A stretch of 64,000 nt of DNA from Planctomycetota bacterium (lineage in GTDB: Bacteria > Planctomycetota > Phycisphaerae > UBA1845): assembly GCA_016200265.1 (NCBI GenBank), contig JACQFE010000011.1, positions 62,001-126,000 on the forward strand, read 5' to 3'. A program made the translations under genes and the position numbers. This document shows positions 43,840-52,552 of the stretch, piece after piece; positions within the stretch are counted from its first letter, which is position 1, and the number at the start of each line of letters is the position of its first letter. A model generated the notes under the pieces. That model saw only the letters and a list, made by a program, of their open reading frames with translations. It made no database searches and was not told the DNA's origin.

Positions 43840-44718
43840 TTGAGACGTTGTAGTTGGCGGATTTTTCTTGCAGTTGTGTTTGGGTGCGTCGTGCTCGGGC
43901 AGACTTCGGTGCTTCGCGCTCAGGCGGTCGCGCCCAAAGACACGGGCGTGAAGATCGACGGTGAATACGGACCATTTCTGCCGACGGACATTTCCGTGGA
44001 CGGGTATCAGGTCGATCGATTGATCAACGTGCTGCACGTCTTCATGATTGGTCTGTTCGTCGGCTGGGGGCTGTTTTTTGCCTTCTGTCTCGTGAAGTAC
44101 CGCCAGCGGCCCGGGCATCGGGCGAACAGCGTGTTGATCAAGGCGAAGCCCTCGAAATATCTGGAGATCGCAGTGGCGATTTTTGAGGCCGTTTTGCTGT
44201 TTGGGTTTTCGATACCCGTCTGGGCCCGCGTGAAATCGGAATTTCCGACGGATGATCCGATGCGTGTCCGGGTCGTGGCCGAGCAGTTCGCATGGAATTT
44301 TCATTATCCCGGCGCGGACAAGAAATTCGGAAAACTGAATCCAAAGATTATTGATCTTGTGAAAAATCCACTCGGTCGAATGGACGATGATCCCGCCGGC
44401 AAAGACGATTTCGTGTCTGGTGAGTTTCACGTGATCGAAGGCAGGTCTGTGGTCGTGGAAATCCTGTCCAAAGACGTGATTCACAGTTTTTTTGTACCGG
44501 TACTGCGAGTCAAGCAGGATGCAATTCCGGGCATGCGAATTCCAATTTGGTTCAAAACGAAGGAAAAGACGGCGGGAGCGTACGAGATCGGTTGTGCCCA
44601 GCTTTGCGGAAACAATCACTTCTCGATGCGGGCGGTGATGCACGTGGACACACCGGAGCAATATGCGGCGTGGGTCAAGAAAGTGACCGCTCCGCCGGAA
44701 GAGTTCAAGGAGGATTAA
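43840..44718 (+). CDS. coxB: Cytochrome c oxidase subunit II (CuA)
   Basis: 292 residues: signal peptide, two membrane helices (LHVFMIGLFVGWGLFFAF, EIAVAIFEAVLLFGFSIPVW) and a periplasmic cupredoxin domain. CuA ligands are in CAQLCGNNHFSM (Cys252, Cys256, His260, Met263), plus the His of DVIHSFFVP. Electrons enter the oxidase here. No cytochrome c domain is fused, unlike classical caa3 subunit II, so an outside donor is needed. The start is a TTG preceded by GGGAGAG. The subunit I gene follows after a family D repeat. Confidence 0.94.
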   Translation: MRRCSWRIFLAVVFGCVVLGQTSVLRAQAVAPKDTGVKIDGEYGPFLPTDISVDGYQVDRLINVLHVFMIGLFVGWGLFFAFCLVKYRQRPGHRANSVLIKAKPSKYLEIAVAIFEAVLLFGFSIPVWARVKSEFPTDDPMRVRVVAEQFAWNFHYPGADKKFGKLNPKIIDLVKNPLGRMDDDPAGKDDFVSGEFHVIEGRSVVVEILSKDVIHSFFVPVLRVKQDAIPGMRIPIWFKTKEKTAGAYEIGCAQLCGNNHFSMRAVMHVDTPEQYAAWVKKVTAPPEEFKED

Positions 44719-44745
44719 GCGAGACGTCAGGACAGCAAAAGCACC

Positions 44746-44812
44746 GTCATGCTGAGCGCAGCGAAGCATCTCCACGAGATTCTTCGGTCGCATGGGGCGA
44801 CCTCAGAATGAC
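44746..44812 (+). repeat. Dispersed repeat family D, copy 3
   Basis: GTCATGCTGAGCGCAGCGAA through CCTCAGAATGAC, between the coxB and coxA genes. It matches the copy at 36360-36429 closely. Confidence 0.85.
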
Positions 44813-44855
44813 CGGCTGCGACCCATAGAACCAAGAATTGAAGGACAAAATCGGA

Positions 44856-46649
44856 ATGGCGCAGCATCAACACAAAGGCGGCGGTCACGGCCACGATCAT
44901 CACCATCACGATGATCATGGGGCTGGTCATCATGAGCTTAGCTATTGGCGAAAGTACATTTTCTCCGTCGATCATAAGATCATCGGTATCCAATACGGGC
45001 TGACCGCGCTGTGCTTTTTGTTCTTCGGCTTCTCGCTGATGATGATCATGCGCTGGCAGCTCGCTTATCCGAACAAGCCGATCCCCGTGATTGGAAGTCT
45101 CTTTCCAAGTTTCTTTCCCGGCGGGGCGATGGCGCCTGAGATGTACAACGCCTTCGGAGCGATGCACGGCACGATCATGGTGTTTCTCGGCGTCGTGCCG
45201 ATGCTTGTCGGCGCTTTCGGAAACTACGTCATGCCGCTTCAAATCGGCGCGCCGGATATGGCCTTTCCCAAGCTCAACATGATGAGCTACTGGGTGTATT
45301 TCTGCGGCGGCGTGACCATGCTGGCGAGCTTTTTCGTGAAGGGCGGGGCGGCTCAATCGGGCTGGACCTCCTACGCGCCGCTGTCCGTAATCACGCAGCC
45401 TCATCAGTGGGGCCAGACGATGTGGCTCATCGGCATGGTGTTTCTGATCACGTCGTCGCTTCTGGGCTCCATCAACTTCATCACCACGATTGTGCAGCTT
45501 CGTGCCAAAGGGCTGACGATGTTTCGCCTGCCGTTTTTCGTATGGGCGCAGTTTGTGACTTCGTTTTTGCTCCTGCTGGCGTTTCCACCGCTGGAGGCCG
45601 CGGGCATTTTGCAGCTTATGGATCGCGTGGCCGGCACGAGTTTCTTCATGCCGGAGGGTCTGGTCGTCAGCGGCCAGATGCAATCTTACACGGGCGGAGG
45701 CAATCCGCTGCTCTGGCAGCATTTGTTCTGGTTCCTCGCCCATCCGGAAGTGTATGTCTTGATTTTGCCGGCGATGGGCATGGTGGCCGAGATCATCGCA
45801 AGCAACACGCGAAAGGCCTTATGGGGCTATCGCACGATGGTGTACTCGATTATTTTCCTCGGCTTCATGTCGTTCATCGTCTGGGCCCATCACATGTTCA
45901 TCACGGGCATGGGTCAGAAAATGGCCGCGTTCTTCGCGACGACGACGATGATCATCTCGATTCCGTCGGTCGTGATTTTGACGGCAATGGTTATTACACT
46001 GCACGGGGCGTCGATACGATTCAACGTACCAATGCTCTTTGCGCTGGCGTTTCTGCCGATGTTCGCAATCGGCGGTCTGACGGGCTTGCCGCTCGGATTG
46101 CCGGTGTCGGACATTCAACTTCACGATACGTACTACGTCATTGGGCATTTTCATTACGTGGTCGCGCCGGGGACGATTTTCGCGATTTTCGCGGGCATCT
46201 ATTTTTGGTTCCCGAAGGCGACCGGGCGAATGATGAACGAGGCCTTGGGCAAGGTGCATTTCGTGCTTTCGTTCATCTTTATTAACGTCGCGTTCATGCC
46301 CATGTTCTTCCAGGGACTTGCCGGCGTGTCGCGACGGCTCGCCGATCAGACGGGCTATGCACATGGCAACGCGGTGCAGGGACTGACGCGAATGTCGTCG
46401 TGGGGGGCATGGATGCTCGGTCTCTCGCAGGTGCCTTTCATCATCAACTTTTTTGTAAGCATGTTCGCGGGCAGGAAGGTTTCGGAGAATCCGTGGGAGT
46501 CGACGACGCTGGAATGGTCCGCGCCGTCGCCACCCCCGCACGGGAACTTCAAGTCCACGCCGGTCGTTCACCGCGGGCCGTATGAATACGGCGTTCCGGG
46601 AATCGCAAAGGACTATTTCCCGCAACATCAGGCGGGAGCGGAGGCATAA
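44856..46649 (+). CDS. coxA: Cytochrome c oxidase subunit I
   Basis: 597 residues, about 12 membrane helices, an A-type haem-copper oxidase. Haem a ligand His lies in FGAMHGTIMVF and CuB ligands in AHPEVYVLI and WAHHMF. The last haem ligands are in GHFHYVVAPG. The HPEVY Tyr is the crosslinked residue, and the Glu in HPE marks an A-type D-channel end. D-channel residues appear in GNYVMPLQIGAPDMAFPKLN. An unusual His-rich tail (HGHDHHHHDDHGAGHH) starts the protein and may bind Cu or Zn. ATG 44856, with AAGGA ten bases upstream, is preferred over a TTG six codons earlier. Confidence 0.95.
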   Translation: MAQHQHKGGGHGHDHHHHDDHGAGHHELSYWRKYIFSVDHKIIGIQYGLTALCFLFFGFSLMMIMRWQLAYPNKPIPVIGSLFPSFFPGGAMAPEMYNAFGAMHGTIMVFLGVVPMLVGAFGNYVMPLQIGAPDMAFPKLNMMSYWVYFCGGVTMLASFFVKGGAAQSGWTSYAPLSVITQPHQWGQTMWLIGMVFLITSSLLGSINFITTIVQLRAKGLTMFRLPFFVWAQFVTSFLLLLAFPPLEAAGILQLMDRVAGTSFFMPEGLVVSGQMQSYTGGGNPLLWQHLFWFLAHPEVYVLILPAMGMVAEIIASNTRKALWGYRTMVYSIIFLGFMSFIVWAHHMFITGMGQKMAAFFATTTMIISIPSVVILTAMVITLHGASIRFNVPMLFALAFLPMFAIGGLTGLPLGLPVSDIQLHDTYYVIGHFHYVVAPGTIFAIFAGIYFWFPKATGRMMNEALGKVHFVLSFIFINVAFMPMFFQGLAGVSRRLADQTGYAHGNAVQGLTRMSSWGAWMLGLSQVPFIINFFVSMFAGRKVSENPWESTTLEWSAPSPPPHGNFKSTPVVHRGPYEYGVPGIAKDYFPQHQAGAEA

Positions 46650-46652
46650 CGA

Positions 46653-47273
46653 GTGTCGACGGCAGTTTTACCCTACACGGTTGAGCCGCATCCGATCACG
46701 CGGCTGTACAGCGGAAAGCTGGGGATTTGGCTGTTCCTAGCATCCGAAGTGATGCTTTTCGGCGCATTGTTTTCATCGTATGTGCTGCTTCGAGTCGGAG
46801 CTCCGGTGGCGGGTCCGGCCGCTTGGCCGGCGCACGCGGAAACCGGCCTGAGCTGGAAGATCGGCGGCTTCAACACACTCGTGCTGATCATCTCCAGCGT
46901 GACGATGGTGATGGCGTGGGCGGCGCTGAAGACGCACAACATTGGCCGCGCCAAGGCCTACCTTGCAACCACGGTGTTTCTTGCTCTGGTCTTTATCGTG
47001 GTGAAGCTCACATTGGAGTACATCCCGAAGATTCAGGCCGGGCACACGCCGTCGCACAACAACTTTTTCGCACTGTATTTCACGCTGACGGGTCTGCACG
47101 CATTGCACATCATCGGCGGGATCATTGTGATCACGTATTTCATCGGACCGGGCAGTGCGCTGTGGAAGACAGACCCTGAATATTTTACGAATCGCGTTGA
47201 GTGCACGGGTTTGTATTGGCACTTTGTGGACCTTGTGTGGATTTTCCTCTTTCCGGTGCTGTACCTAACGTAG
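46653..47273 (+). CDS. coxC: Cytochrome c oxidase subunit III
   Basis: 206 residues with five predicted membrane helices and no metal site. Family features are LGIWLFLASEVMLFGALFSSY at the start, FFALYFTLTGLHALHIIGG in the middle and GLYWHFVDLVWIFLFPVLYL at the end. The subunit stabilises the reaction centre and guards the oxygen path. It starts at a GTG three bases after the coxA stop, so the two are tightly linked. The length is typical of caa3-type enzymes. Confidence 0.93.
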   Translation: MSTAVLPYTVEPHPITRLYSGKLGIWLFLASEVMLFGALFSSYVLLRVGAPVAGPAAWPAHAETGLSWKIGGFNTLVLIISSVTMVMAWAALKTHNIGRAKAYLATTVFLALVFIVVKLTLEYIPKIQAGHTPSHNNFFALYFTLTGLHALHIIGGIIVITYFIGPGSALWKTDPEYFTNRVECTGLYWHFVDLVWIFLFPVLYLT

Positions 47274-47282
47274 GAGCCAGGC

Positions 47283-47648
47283 ATGGATCATTCGCACGCC
47301 GACACCGACAAACATGTCCGCTTATACCTCACCGTGTTTGCGGCCCTCGCCGTGGGCACCGTGGTTACGGTCGCGGCGAATCAGTTGCACGTGGAGCACG
47401 CGCTGGCGATCGGCATTGCTTTGGGGATCGCGACGGTCAAGGCGTCGCTGGTGGCGGCGGTGTTCATGCACCTCAAGTGGGAGCGGTCGGCGTGGATATG
47501 GAGCACTCTGGCTCTCTGTGCAGTGTTCTTCGTGGTGCTCTTGTTCATACCTGTTTTGGAGACCAGCGAGCATCCACCGAACGTGGTCGTGGGTACGTGG
47601 GATGTACTACCGGAAGCTCACACTGAGCACGCCGGCCATCATGAGTAA
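47283..47648 (+). CDS. coxD: Cytochrome c oxidase subunit IV
   Basis: 121 residues, three membrane helices (VFAALAVGTVVTVAANQL, IALGIATVKASLVAAVFMHL, ALCAVFFVVLLFIPVL) and the family motif VKASLVAAVFMHLKWE. Prokaryotic subunit IV of caa3-type oxidases has this size and MHLK signature and contributes to assembly or stability. The gene follows coxC after nine bases. A His-rich N-terminus (DHSHADTDKH) and C-terminus (HTEHAGHHE) add possible metal sites. Confidence 0.88.
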   Translation: MDHSHADTDKHVRLYLTVFAALAVGTVVTVAANQLHVEHALAIGIALGIATVKASLVAAVFMHLKWERSAWIWSTLALCAVFFVVLLFIPVLETSEHPPNVVVGTWDVLPEAHTEHAGHHE

Positions 47649-47653
47649 ATTCG

Positions 47654-47860
47654 ATGTCGCTCAAGGCGTTCCATATTCTTTTCATCGTCATCTCGTCGAT
47701 TCTGTGCGCTGGATTCGGGGCGTGGGCGGTTAATGAGTATTTACACTTTGGCGATGCGGCAACGCTTGCCTGGGGGCTCGGCTCGTTCATTTTTGTCGCC
47801 TTGTTGCTGGTTTACGGCCGGTGGTTCCTGAAAAAACTGAGCGGACTTAACGGATGGTAA
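47654..47860 (+). CDS. Small membrane protein of the oxidase cluster
   Basis: 68 residues, two membrane helices (AFHILFIVISSILCAGFGAW, LAWGLGSFIFVALLLVYG). It starts five bases after the coxD gene and its end overlaps the next gene by seven bases, so it belongs to the oxidase operon. No family function is known to me; small oxidase-linked membrane proteins often assist assembly. A start of ATG 47654 is clear. Confidence 0.75.
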   Translation: MSLKAFHILFIVISSILCAGFGAWAVNEYLHFGDAATLAWGLGSFIFVALLLVYGRWFLKKLSGLNGW

Positions 47861-48138
47861 GACGAATCCAATTTGCCGCAGTCGTTGCGATCGCTTTGAT
47901 TAGCGGGTCCGCGCCGCTTAAGGCATGCACGGTTTGTTCAGGCGATCCTGAGTCGGACATGGCCAAGGGTGCGGTGGCGGGGATCATTGTCCTCGGCGGC
48001 ATTATTGGTTTCGTGCTTGTGTGCGTGGCGACCACCGGCGTAATTTGGTTTCACCGGGGACGTCGCATGTCTCGCCCCATTAGCGACGCCGATCTTCGCG
48101 GTCCAGATAGCACTTTCGCAACCCGCCGGGGCGATTGA
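47854..48138 (+). CDS. Small exported membrane protein with CTVC motif
   Basis: 94 residues. A signal-like leader (FAAVVAIALISGSAPLKA) is followed by CTVCSGDPESDMAKG, then a membrane helix (GIIVLGGIIGFVLVCVATTG) and a basic tail. The CxxC-type pair could bind a metal or act in redox chemistry. It overlaps the previous gene by seven bases and the haem A synthase start by one base (TGATG). Its position suggests a part in oxidase assembly, perhaps copper handling; this is inference. Confidence 0.72.
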   Translation: MVRRIQFAAVVAIALISGSAPLKACTVCSGDPESDMAKGAVAGIIVLGGIIGFVLVCVATTGVIWFHRGRRMSRPISDADLRGPDSTFATRRGD

Positions 48139-49088
48139 TGATCGCCGGCGTTGCAACTTCCAGTGAGTTGAATCGCGATCCAACACGATTCGTTCGGACC
48201 CTTGCGATCATTACGACGTGTGCATTGTTGCCTCTTGTGGTCGTCGGCACCGGCGTCACGACGAAGCACGCGGGGATGGCTTTTCCGGATTGGCCCACGT
48301 CCAACGGCAGCATTGTCAACCCGGAAGGCTGGACGCAAAACGAAAAAACACTGTTTGAGCATGGTCACCGACTGCTCGGCTGGGCGGTCGGAATCCTCGC
48401 GCTGACGCAAGCGTGGGCTTGTTTCAAGCATGGCGGTGGGCTGCGGTTTTTCGGTTTTGCGACATTGATCGCAATCATCATTCAAGGCGTACTGGGCGGT
48501 GTCCGCGTGAAACTCGACTCCAGATTCCTGGCGATGATTCACGGAATCTGGGCCCAGGTATGCTTTGCGCTGGCGTGTGCGGTGATCCTGCGATCTTCGA
48601 TGGGTTGGACCGACATGCATTCTTTCATCCAAGGCAGGGGAATTCCGTTCTTTCGTAAACTCATCGCTGTTGGCTTGGTGGCCGCGTTCTTGCAACTTGT
48701 GTTCGGAGCTGCGTACCGGCACTTCGGAAGCACACACGCGTTGATCTCTCACTTGCTCGGAGCGGCCGTCGTCATCGGCCTGTTGGGCTGGATTTCCATG
48801 TGGGTCATCGAGCAATACGCGGGTAGTCCATTGCTGCTTCGACTGGGGCGTTGGCTTGCGGCGTTGATCGGGTTACAGTTGATGCTCGGCGGCTTCGCAT
48901 TTTTGGTGGTGGTGATGGAGGCGGATTTGGGAACGACGCTACGGTGGCTTGTTCCGGCCGGACACGCCGCGGTCGGCGCGCTTTTGTTTGGGTGCTTGAC
49001 CAGCCTTTATTTCGGCGCTCTTCGCTTCTTATCAGCGTTGGATTCTTCCGAACAGAAAATTGAAGCGGTGTCGGCAGGTGCTTCGTGA
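48138..49088 (+). CDS. ctaA: Haem A synthase
   Basis: 316 residues, eight predicted membrane helices. It converts haem O to haem A, the cofactor of the oxidase coded upstream. Conserved His residues appear in FEHGHRLLGWAVG, FLAMIHGIWAQ, and THALISHLLGA and PAGHAAVGA, and TGVTTKHAGMAFPDWP carries the substrate-loop pattern. ATG at 48138 overlaps the previous stop by one base. The next gene, coding for the haem O synthase, overlaps its stop. Confidence 0.92.
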   Translation: MIAGVATSSELNRDPTRFVRTLAIITTCALLPLVVVGTGVTTKHAGMAFPDWPTSNGSIVNPEGWTQNEKTLFEHGHRLLGWAVGILALTQAWACFKHGGGLRFFGFATLIAIIIQGVLGGVRVKLDSRFLAMIHGIWAQVCFALACAVILRSSMGWTDMHSFIQGRGIPFFRKLIAVGLVAAFLQLVFGAAYRHFGSTHALISHLLGAAVVIGLLGWISMWVIEQYAGSPLLLRLGRWLAALIGLQLMLGGFAFLVVVMEADLGTTLRWLVPAGHAAVGALLFGCLTSLYFGALRFLSALDSSEQKIEAVSAGAS

Positions 49089-50002
49089 GTGATGTCATTC
49101 AAATTGAGCGCGTAGCAATTGCCGGGGACCCCAAAGCGCGTGCGCTCGCCTATCTCGCACTTACAAAACCGCGCATCGGCGTGCTTGTTCTTATGACGAT
49201 GGCCGTCGGGTTCTACGTCGCGGCTCCGCATCCTGCGAGTCCGGCGACGCTGTGGTTGATCGCACACGCGATCCTCGGCGTGGGACTCGCGGCAGGCGGC
49301 GCGAATACGATCAATCAATATCTCGAAATGGATTTTGATCGCCTGATGGTGCGAACGGCCAATCGTCCACTGTCCACCGGAATCCTAAGTCCGGTCGAGG
49401 CCCTCGTTTTCGGGGTCGCAATTTCCGTTGCGGGAGTGGTCTATCTGGGATTCACCGTCAACGAGCTTGCAGCGTCGATCACCGCGGCGACGGTCACGTT
49501 GTATACGCTTGTGTATACGCCGTTCAAGCGAATGTCGCCCTTGTGCGTTCATGTCGGGGCAGTGGCCGGGGCTTTGCCACCGATGATCGGATGGGCCGCC
49601 GCGACGGGCACGCTTTCGTTCGAAGCGTGGACGCTATTTGCAATCATGTATTTCTGGCAGCTTCCGCATTTTGCGGCCATTGCATGGCAATATCGCGAGG
49701 ATTACGCGCGAGCGGGTTATCCAATGCTCCCGGTGATTGATCCGCAGGGGTTGCGGCTCGGAGCGCACGTCGTGAATCACACGGTGGGATTGATTATCGC
49801 GAGCCTCTTTCCCGTGGCTTTGCGAATGTCCAGCGTGCTCTATGCGGTTGTTGCGATCGCACTTGGATTGACATTCCTCGCAAGCGGAATTCGGTTCCTT
49901 CGAATTCGGACTGCGAAGGCCGCGCGTACTCACGTGCTGGCGTCAATTATTTATCTTCCGGTGCTGCTCCTCGTACTCGTCTTTGACAAATTGCCGCTGT
50001 AA
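49085..50002 (+). CDS. ctaB: Protohaem IX farnesyltransferase (haem O synthase)
   Basis: 305 residues, membrane-bound UbiA-type prenyltransferase. It adds a farnesyl group to haem B, giving haem O for ctaA. Both Mg-diphosphate motifs are present: NQYLEMDFDRLMVRTANRPL and YREDYARAGYPMLPV, with YFWQLPHFAAIAWQ as the family signature. It starts at a GTG that overlaps the ctaA stop codon. Together with ctaA it supplies the haem for the oxidase. Confidence 0.95.
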   Translation: MSDVIQIERVAIAGDPKARALAYLALTKPRIGVLVLMTMAVGFYVAAPHPASPATLWLIAHAILGVGLAAGGANTINQYLEMDFDRLMVRTANRPLSTGILSPVEALVFGVAISVAGVVYLGFTVNELAASITAATVTLYTLVYTPFKRMSPLCVHVGAVAGALPPMIGWAAATGTLSFEAWTLFAIMYFWQLPHFAAIAWQYREDYARAGYPMLPVIDPQGLRLGAHVVNHTVGLIIASLFPVALRMSSVLYAVVAIALGLTFLASGIRFLRIRTAKAARTHVLASIIYLPVLLLVLVFDKLPL

Positions 50003-50016
50003 GCGAACATCACCGT

Positions 50017-51018
50017 ATGGTGATGACCGCCGCAGACGATTCAACCGCAGCCCCGAAGCGAAGCCCATCCATGCCATCGAATGCGGTCGAAGTCGATCAT
50101 TTGTCGCACGTTTACGGCGACCGAACGGCTGTGGATGACGTCAGTATTTCCGTTGGGGCGGGTGAAATCTTCGGCCTGCTGGGACCCAACGGCGGCGGCA
50201 AGACAACTCTCTTTCGCATTCTGGCGACGCTTCTGACGCCGACGCGCGGAAGTGCACGTGTCATTGGTTCGGACGTCGTTTCTGGCCGTGCGGTGGTTCG
50301 GCGCTCGCTGGGAATCATCTTTCAGTATCCGAGCCTCGATGGAAAGCTGACGGTTCGCGAGAACATGATCCATCAGGGGCAGATTTACGGCTTGAGTGGG
50401 GCGACCCTAGCCAAACGCAGCGATGAGTTGCTCGATTTTTTTGAGCTTTCGGATCGCCGCGATGATCGGGCGGAAAAGTTGTCGGGTGGATTGCAACGGC
50501 GGGTCGAAATTGCGAAAAGTCTGTTGCATCGACCGCGATGTCTGTTGCTCGATGAGCCGAGCACGGGGCTCGATCCAGCGGCGCGAATTTCACTGATGTC
50601 GCTCCTGCACGATTTGCGCGAGCGGGACGGTGTAACATGCCTGTTGACGACGCATTTGATGGATGAGGCCGATCGATGCGATCGCATCGCGTTTCTTGAT
50701 CTGGGTCGACTTGCGGCGTGCGATTCGCCGGCGGCACTGAAATCGCAGGTCGGTGGCGATTTGGTGAGCATCGCGGCGAAAGAGACTGAACCGTTGGCCC
50801 GAAGAATTTCGCAGCAGTTTGGAGTTGAGGCCCAAGCCCGTGATGGCGCGGTGCGGATCGAACTTCGCAACGGACACGAATTTGTGCCCAAAGTCATGGC
50901 ATCGTTTGCGAATGAAGTAGAAAGCGTGACGGTCAGCAAGCCGACGCTCGAAGATGTGTTTCTTCACGTCACCGGACATGGATTCTCGGAGACGGCGGCG
51001 GATGGGAAAGAAAAGTGA
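50017..51018 (+). CDS. ABC transporter ATPase of the oxidase cluster
   Basis: 333 residues in the DrrA/NatA-type export family. Walker A is GPNGGGKTT, a slightly unusual GG before K. Q-loop, signature LSGGLQRR and Walker B CLLLDEPSTGLDP follow, then the H-loop LLTTHLMDEAD. A C-terminal extension ends in TLEDVFLHVTG, as in DrrA-like exporters. The permease gene overlaps its stop codon. Placement between ctaB and the SCO gene suggests export of a factor needed to build the oxidase, such as copper or haem-related cargo; no substrate is known. Confidence 0.9.
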   Translation: MVMTAADDSTAAPKRSPSMPSNAVEVDHLSHVYGDRTAVDDVSISVGAGEIFGLLGPNGGGKTTLFRILATLLTPTRGSARVIGSDVVSGRAVVRRSLGIIFQYPSLDGKLTVRENMIHQGQIYGLSGATLAKRSDELLDFFELSDRRDDRAEKLSGGLQRRVEIAKSLLHRPRCLLLDEPSTGLDPAARISLMSLLHDLRERDGVTCLLTTHLMDEADRCDRIAFLDLGRLAACDSPAALKSQVGGDLVSIAAKETEPLARRISQQFGVEAQARDGAVRIELRNGHEFVPKVMASFANEVESVTVSKPTLEDVFLHVTGHGFSETAADGKEK

Positions 51019-51845
51019 TGGAAGCAAGCACCGCAATTCCAACGTCAAACGCGGCGCTCCTGTGGTTGCCCACGAGTTCGTTGTGGCGGCGCGAGATTGT
51101 GCGTTTTTTGCGGCAGCGCAGCCGGATTGTCGGGGCGCTTGCGACGCCCATTGTGTTCTGGGCGTTGATCGGATCCGGCTTTGGTCGTTCATTTCGAGTG
51201 GCGGGCTCTGCCGCCGGCGCGCCGGATATGAATTATCTGGAGTACTCCTATGCCGGCACGCTGGCATTGATCGCCTTGTTCACGGCGGTGTTTTCAATGA
51301 TTTCCGTGATCGACGATCGCAAGGAAGGTTTCATGCAGGCGGTGATCGCGGCCCCGATTTCGCGGCTGGCGATCGTGCTCGGGAAAGTATTTGGTTGCAG
51401 TACGCTTGCCCTCGGGCAGTGTCTGATTTTTCTGATTTTGGCGCCGCTGACGGGCATGCACCTGAGCGCGGGCTCAGTGATCCTGACGACTTTTATGCTT
51501 GCAATTGTCTCCGTCGAGTTGAGCGCCCTCGGTTTCCTGATCGCCTGGCCGATGGATTCGACGCAGGGGTTTCACGCAATCATGAATTTGTTCCTGATCC
51601 CGATGTGGCTGCTGTCAGGCGCATTTTTCCCGGCGAGTGGAGCGGCGGGCTGGCTGCGCGTGGTGATGTTCGTCAATCCGATGACGTACGCGGTGGCCGG
51701 GATTCGCCACGCACTGTACTGGGGAGCGGATCCGGGCAACTCTTCGCTCCTGGGCATTCCTTCGCTTGGAATTTGCGTCGCGGTGACGATTGGATTGACA
51801 TTGATTCTGAGTGGTTTGAGCGCTGCGGCCGCGAATCGAAATTGA
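51018..51845 (+). CDS. ABC-2 type permease of the oxidase cluster
   Basis: 275 residues, six membrane helices, partner of the ATPase coded just before. The start overlaps the ATPase stop (ATGA-like). The LWRREIVRFLRQRSRI, AGTLALIALFTAVFSMISVI and RLAIVLGKVFGC segments, and the MNLFLIPMWLLSGAFFP helix pair, fit ABC-2 exporters. Substrate is not known. The SCO gene follows 17 bases downstream in the same operon. Confidence 0.88.
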   Translation: MEASTAIPTSNAALLWLPTSSLWRREIVRFLRQRSRIVGALATPIVFWALIGSGFGRSFRVAGSAAGAPDMNYLEYSYAGTLALIALFTAVFSMISVIDDRKEGFMQAVIAAPISRLAIVLGKVFGCSTLALGQCLIFLILAPLTGMHLSAGSVILTTFMLAIVSVELSALGFLIAWPMDSTQGFHAIMNLFLIPMWLLSGAFFPASGAAGWLRVVMFVNPMTYAVAGIRHALYWGADPGNSSLLGIPSLGICVAVTIGLTLILSGLSAAAANRN

Positions 51846-51862
51846 CACTGAATCATTCTGCC

Positions 51863-52552
51863 ATGAACCAGGCCAATCCGATCACAGACGATTCGCTCTT
51901 GAATGCGGCGCCAGCGAACGCGGGCAGCGCGAGTCGCTGGATGATGATCGCAGCGGGGCTCGCAATTGTCGCGGCCGTCGCCGTCTTTGCGATGAGTGGA
52001 GTCGCGCGATCCGCGGTCGCGGATGCGAAATTGCTTCCCGCGGCAGAATCGCCGATGGTCCCGCCGTTTTCCTTGATCGATTCCACAGGAAAAACCGTGA
52101 CTCACGAGGACCTGTTGGGAAAGGTCTGGGTGGCCGATTTCATTTTTGCAGGATGCGGCGGGCCGTGTCCGACCATCACTCAGAATCTGCAATACGTCGG
52201 CATGGCCCTGAAGAACGAAAAGGACGCCAGATTCGTTACGTTCACGTTGGACCCGAAGAACGATACGCCGGATGTGCTCGCGGATTACGGTCGGCGATTT
52301 CAGGCCGATCCGGCAAATTGGTTTTTCTTGACTTCGAAATCGGAATCCGCAATGCACGAGCTGGTGGAAAAGGGATTTCTGCAAACGGTCCAGGCTGCGA
52401 CCGCCAACGCGCCAATCGTACACAGCACGTATTTCGTGGTTGTGGATCGGGTGGGGCGGATGCGGGCGTTCCATGATGGGCTGGATGTGAAGTCGCGGAG
52501 GAATGTGGCGGAGGCGGTCAAATCGCTACTGGCAGAGTTGCTTGAGCCATGA
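51863..52552 (+). CDS. SCO1/SenC-like copper chaperone
   Basis: 229 residues. A single N-terminal helix (WMMIAAGLAIVAAVAVFAM) anchors a thioredoxin fold. The copper-binding CGGPCP (Cys-x-x-x-Cys) and a downstream His in VHSTYFVVVD are the classical SCO ligands. SCO proteins deliver copper to the CuA site of subunit II. The placement next to the oxidase genes supports this. ATG 51863 is chosen, within a frame open further upstream. The stop overlaps the DUF420 gene start. Confidence 0.92.
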   Translation: MNQANPITDDSLLNAAPANAGSASRWMMIAAGLAIVAAVAVFAMSGVARSAVADAKLLPAAESPMVPPFSLIDSTGKTVTHEDLLGKVWVADFIFAGCGGPCPTITQNLQYVGMALKNEKDARFVTFTLDPKNDTPDVLADYGRRFQADPANWFFLTSKSESAMHELVEKGFLQTVQAATANAPIVHSTYFVVVDRVGRMRAFHDGLDVKSRRNVAEAVKSLLAELLEP

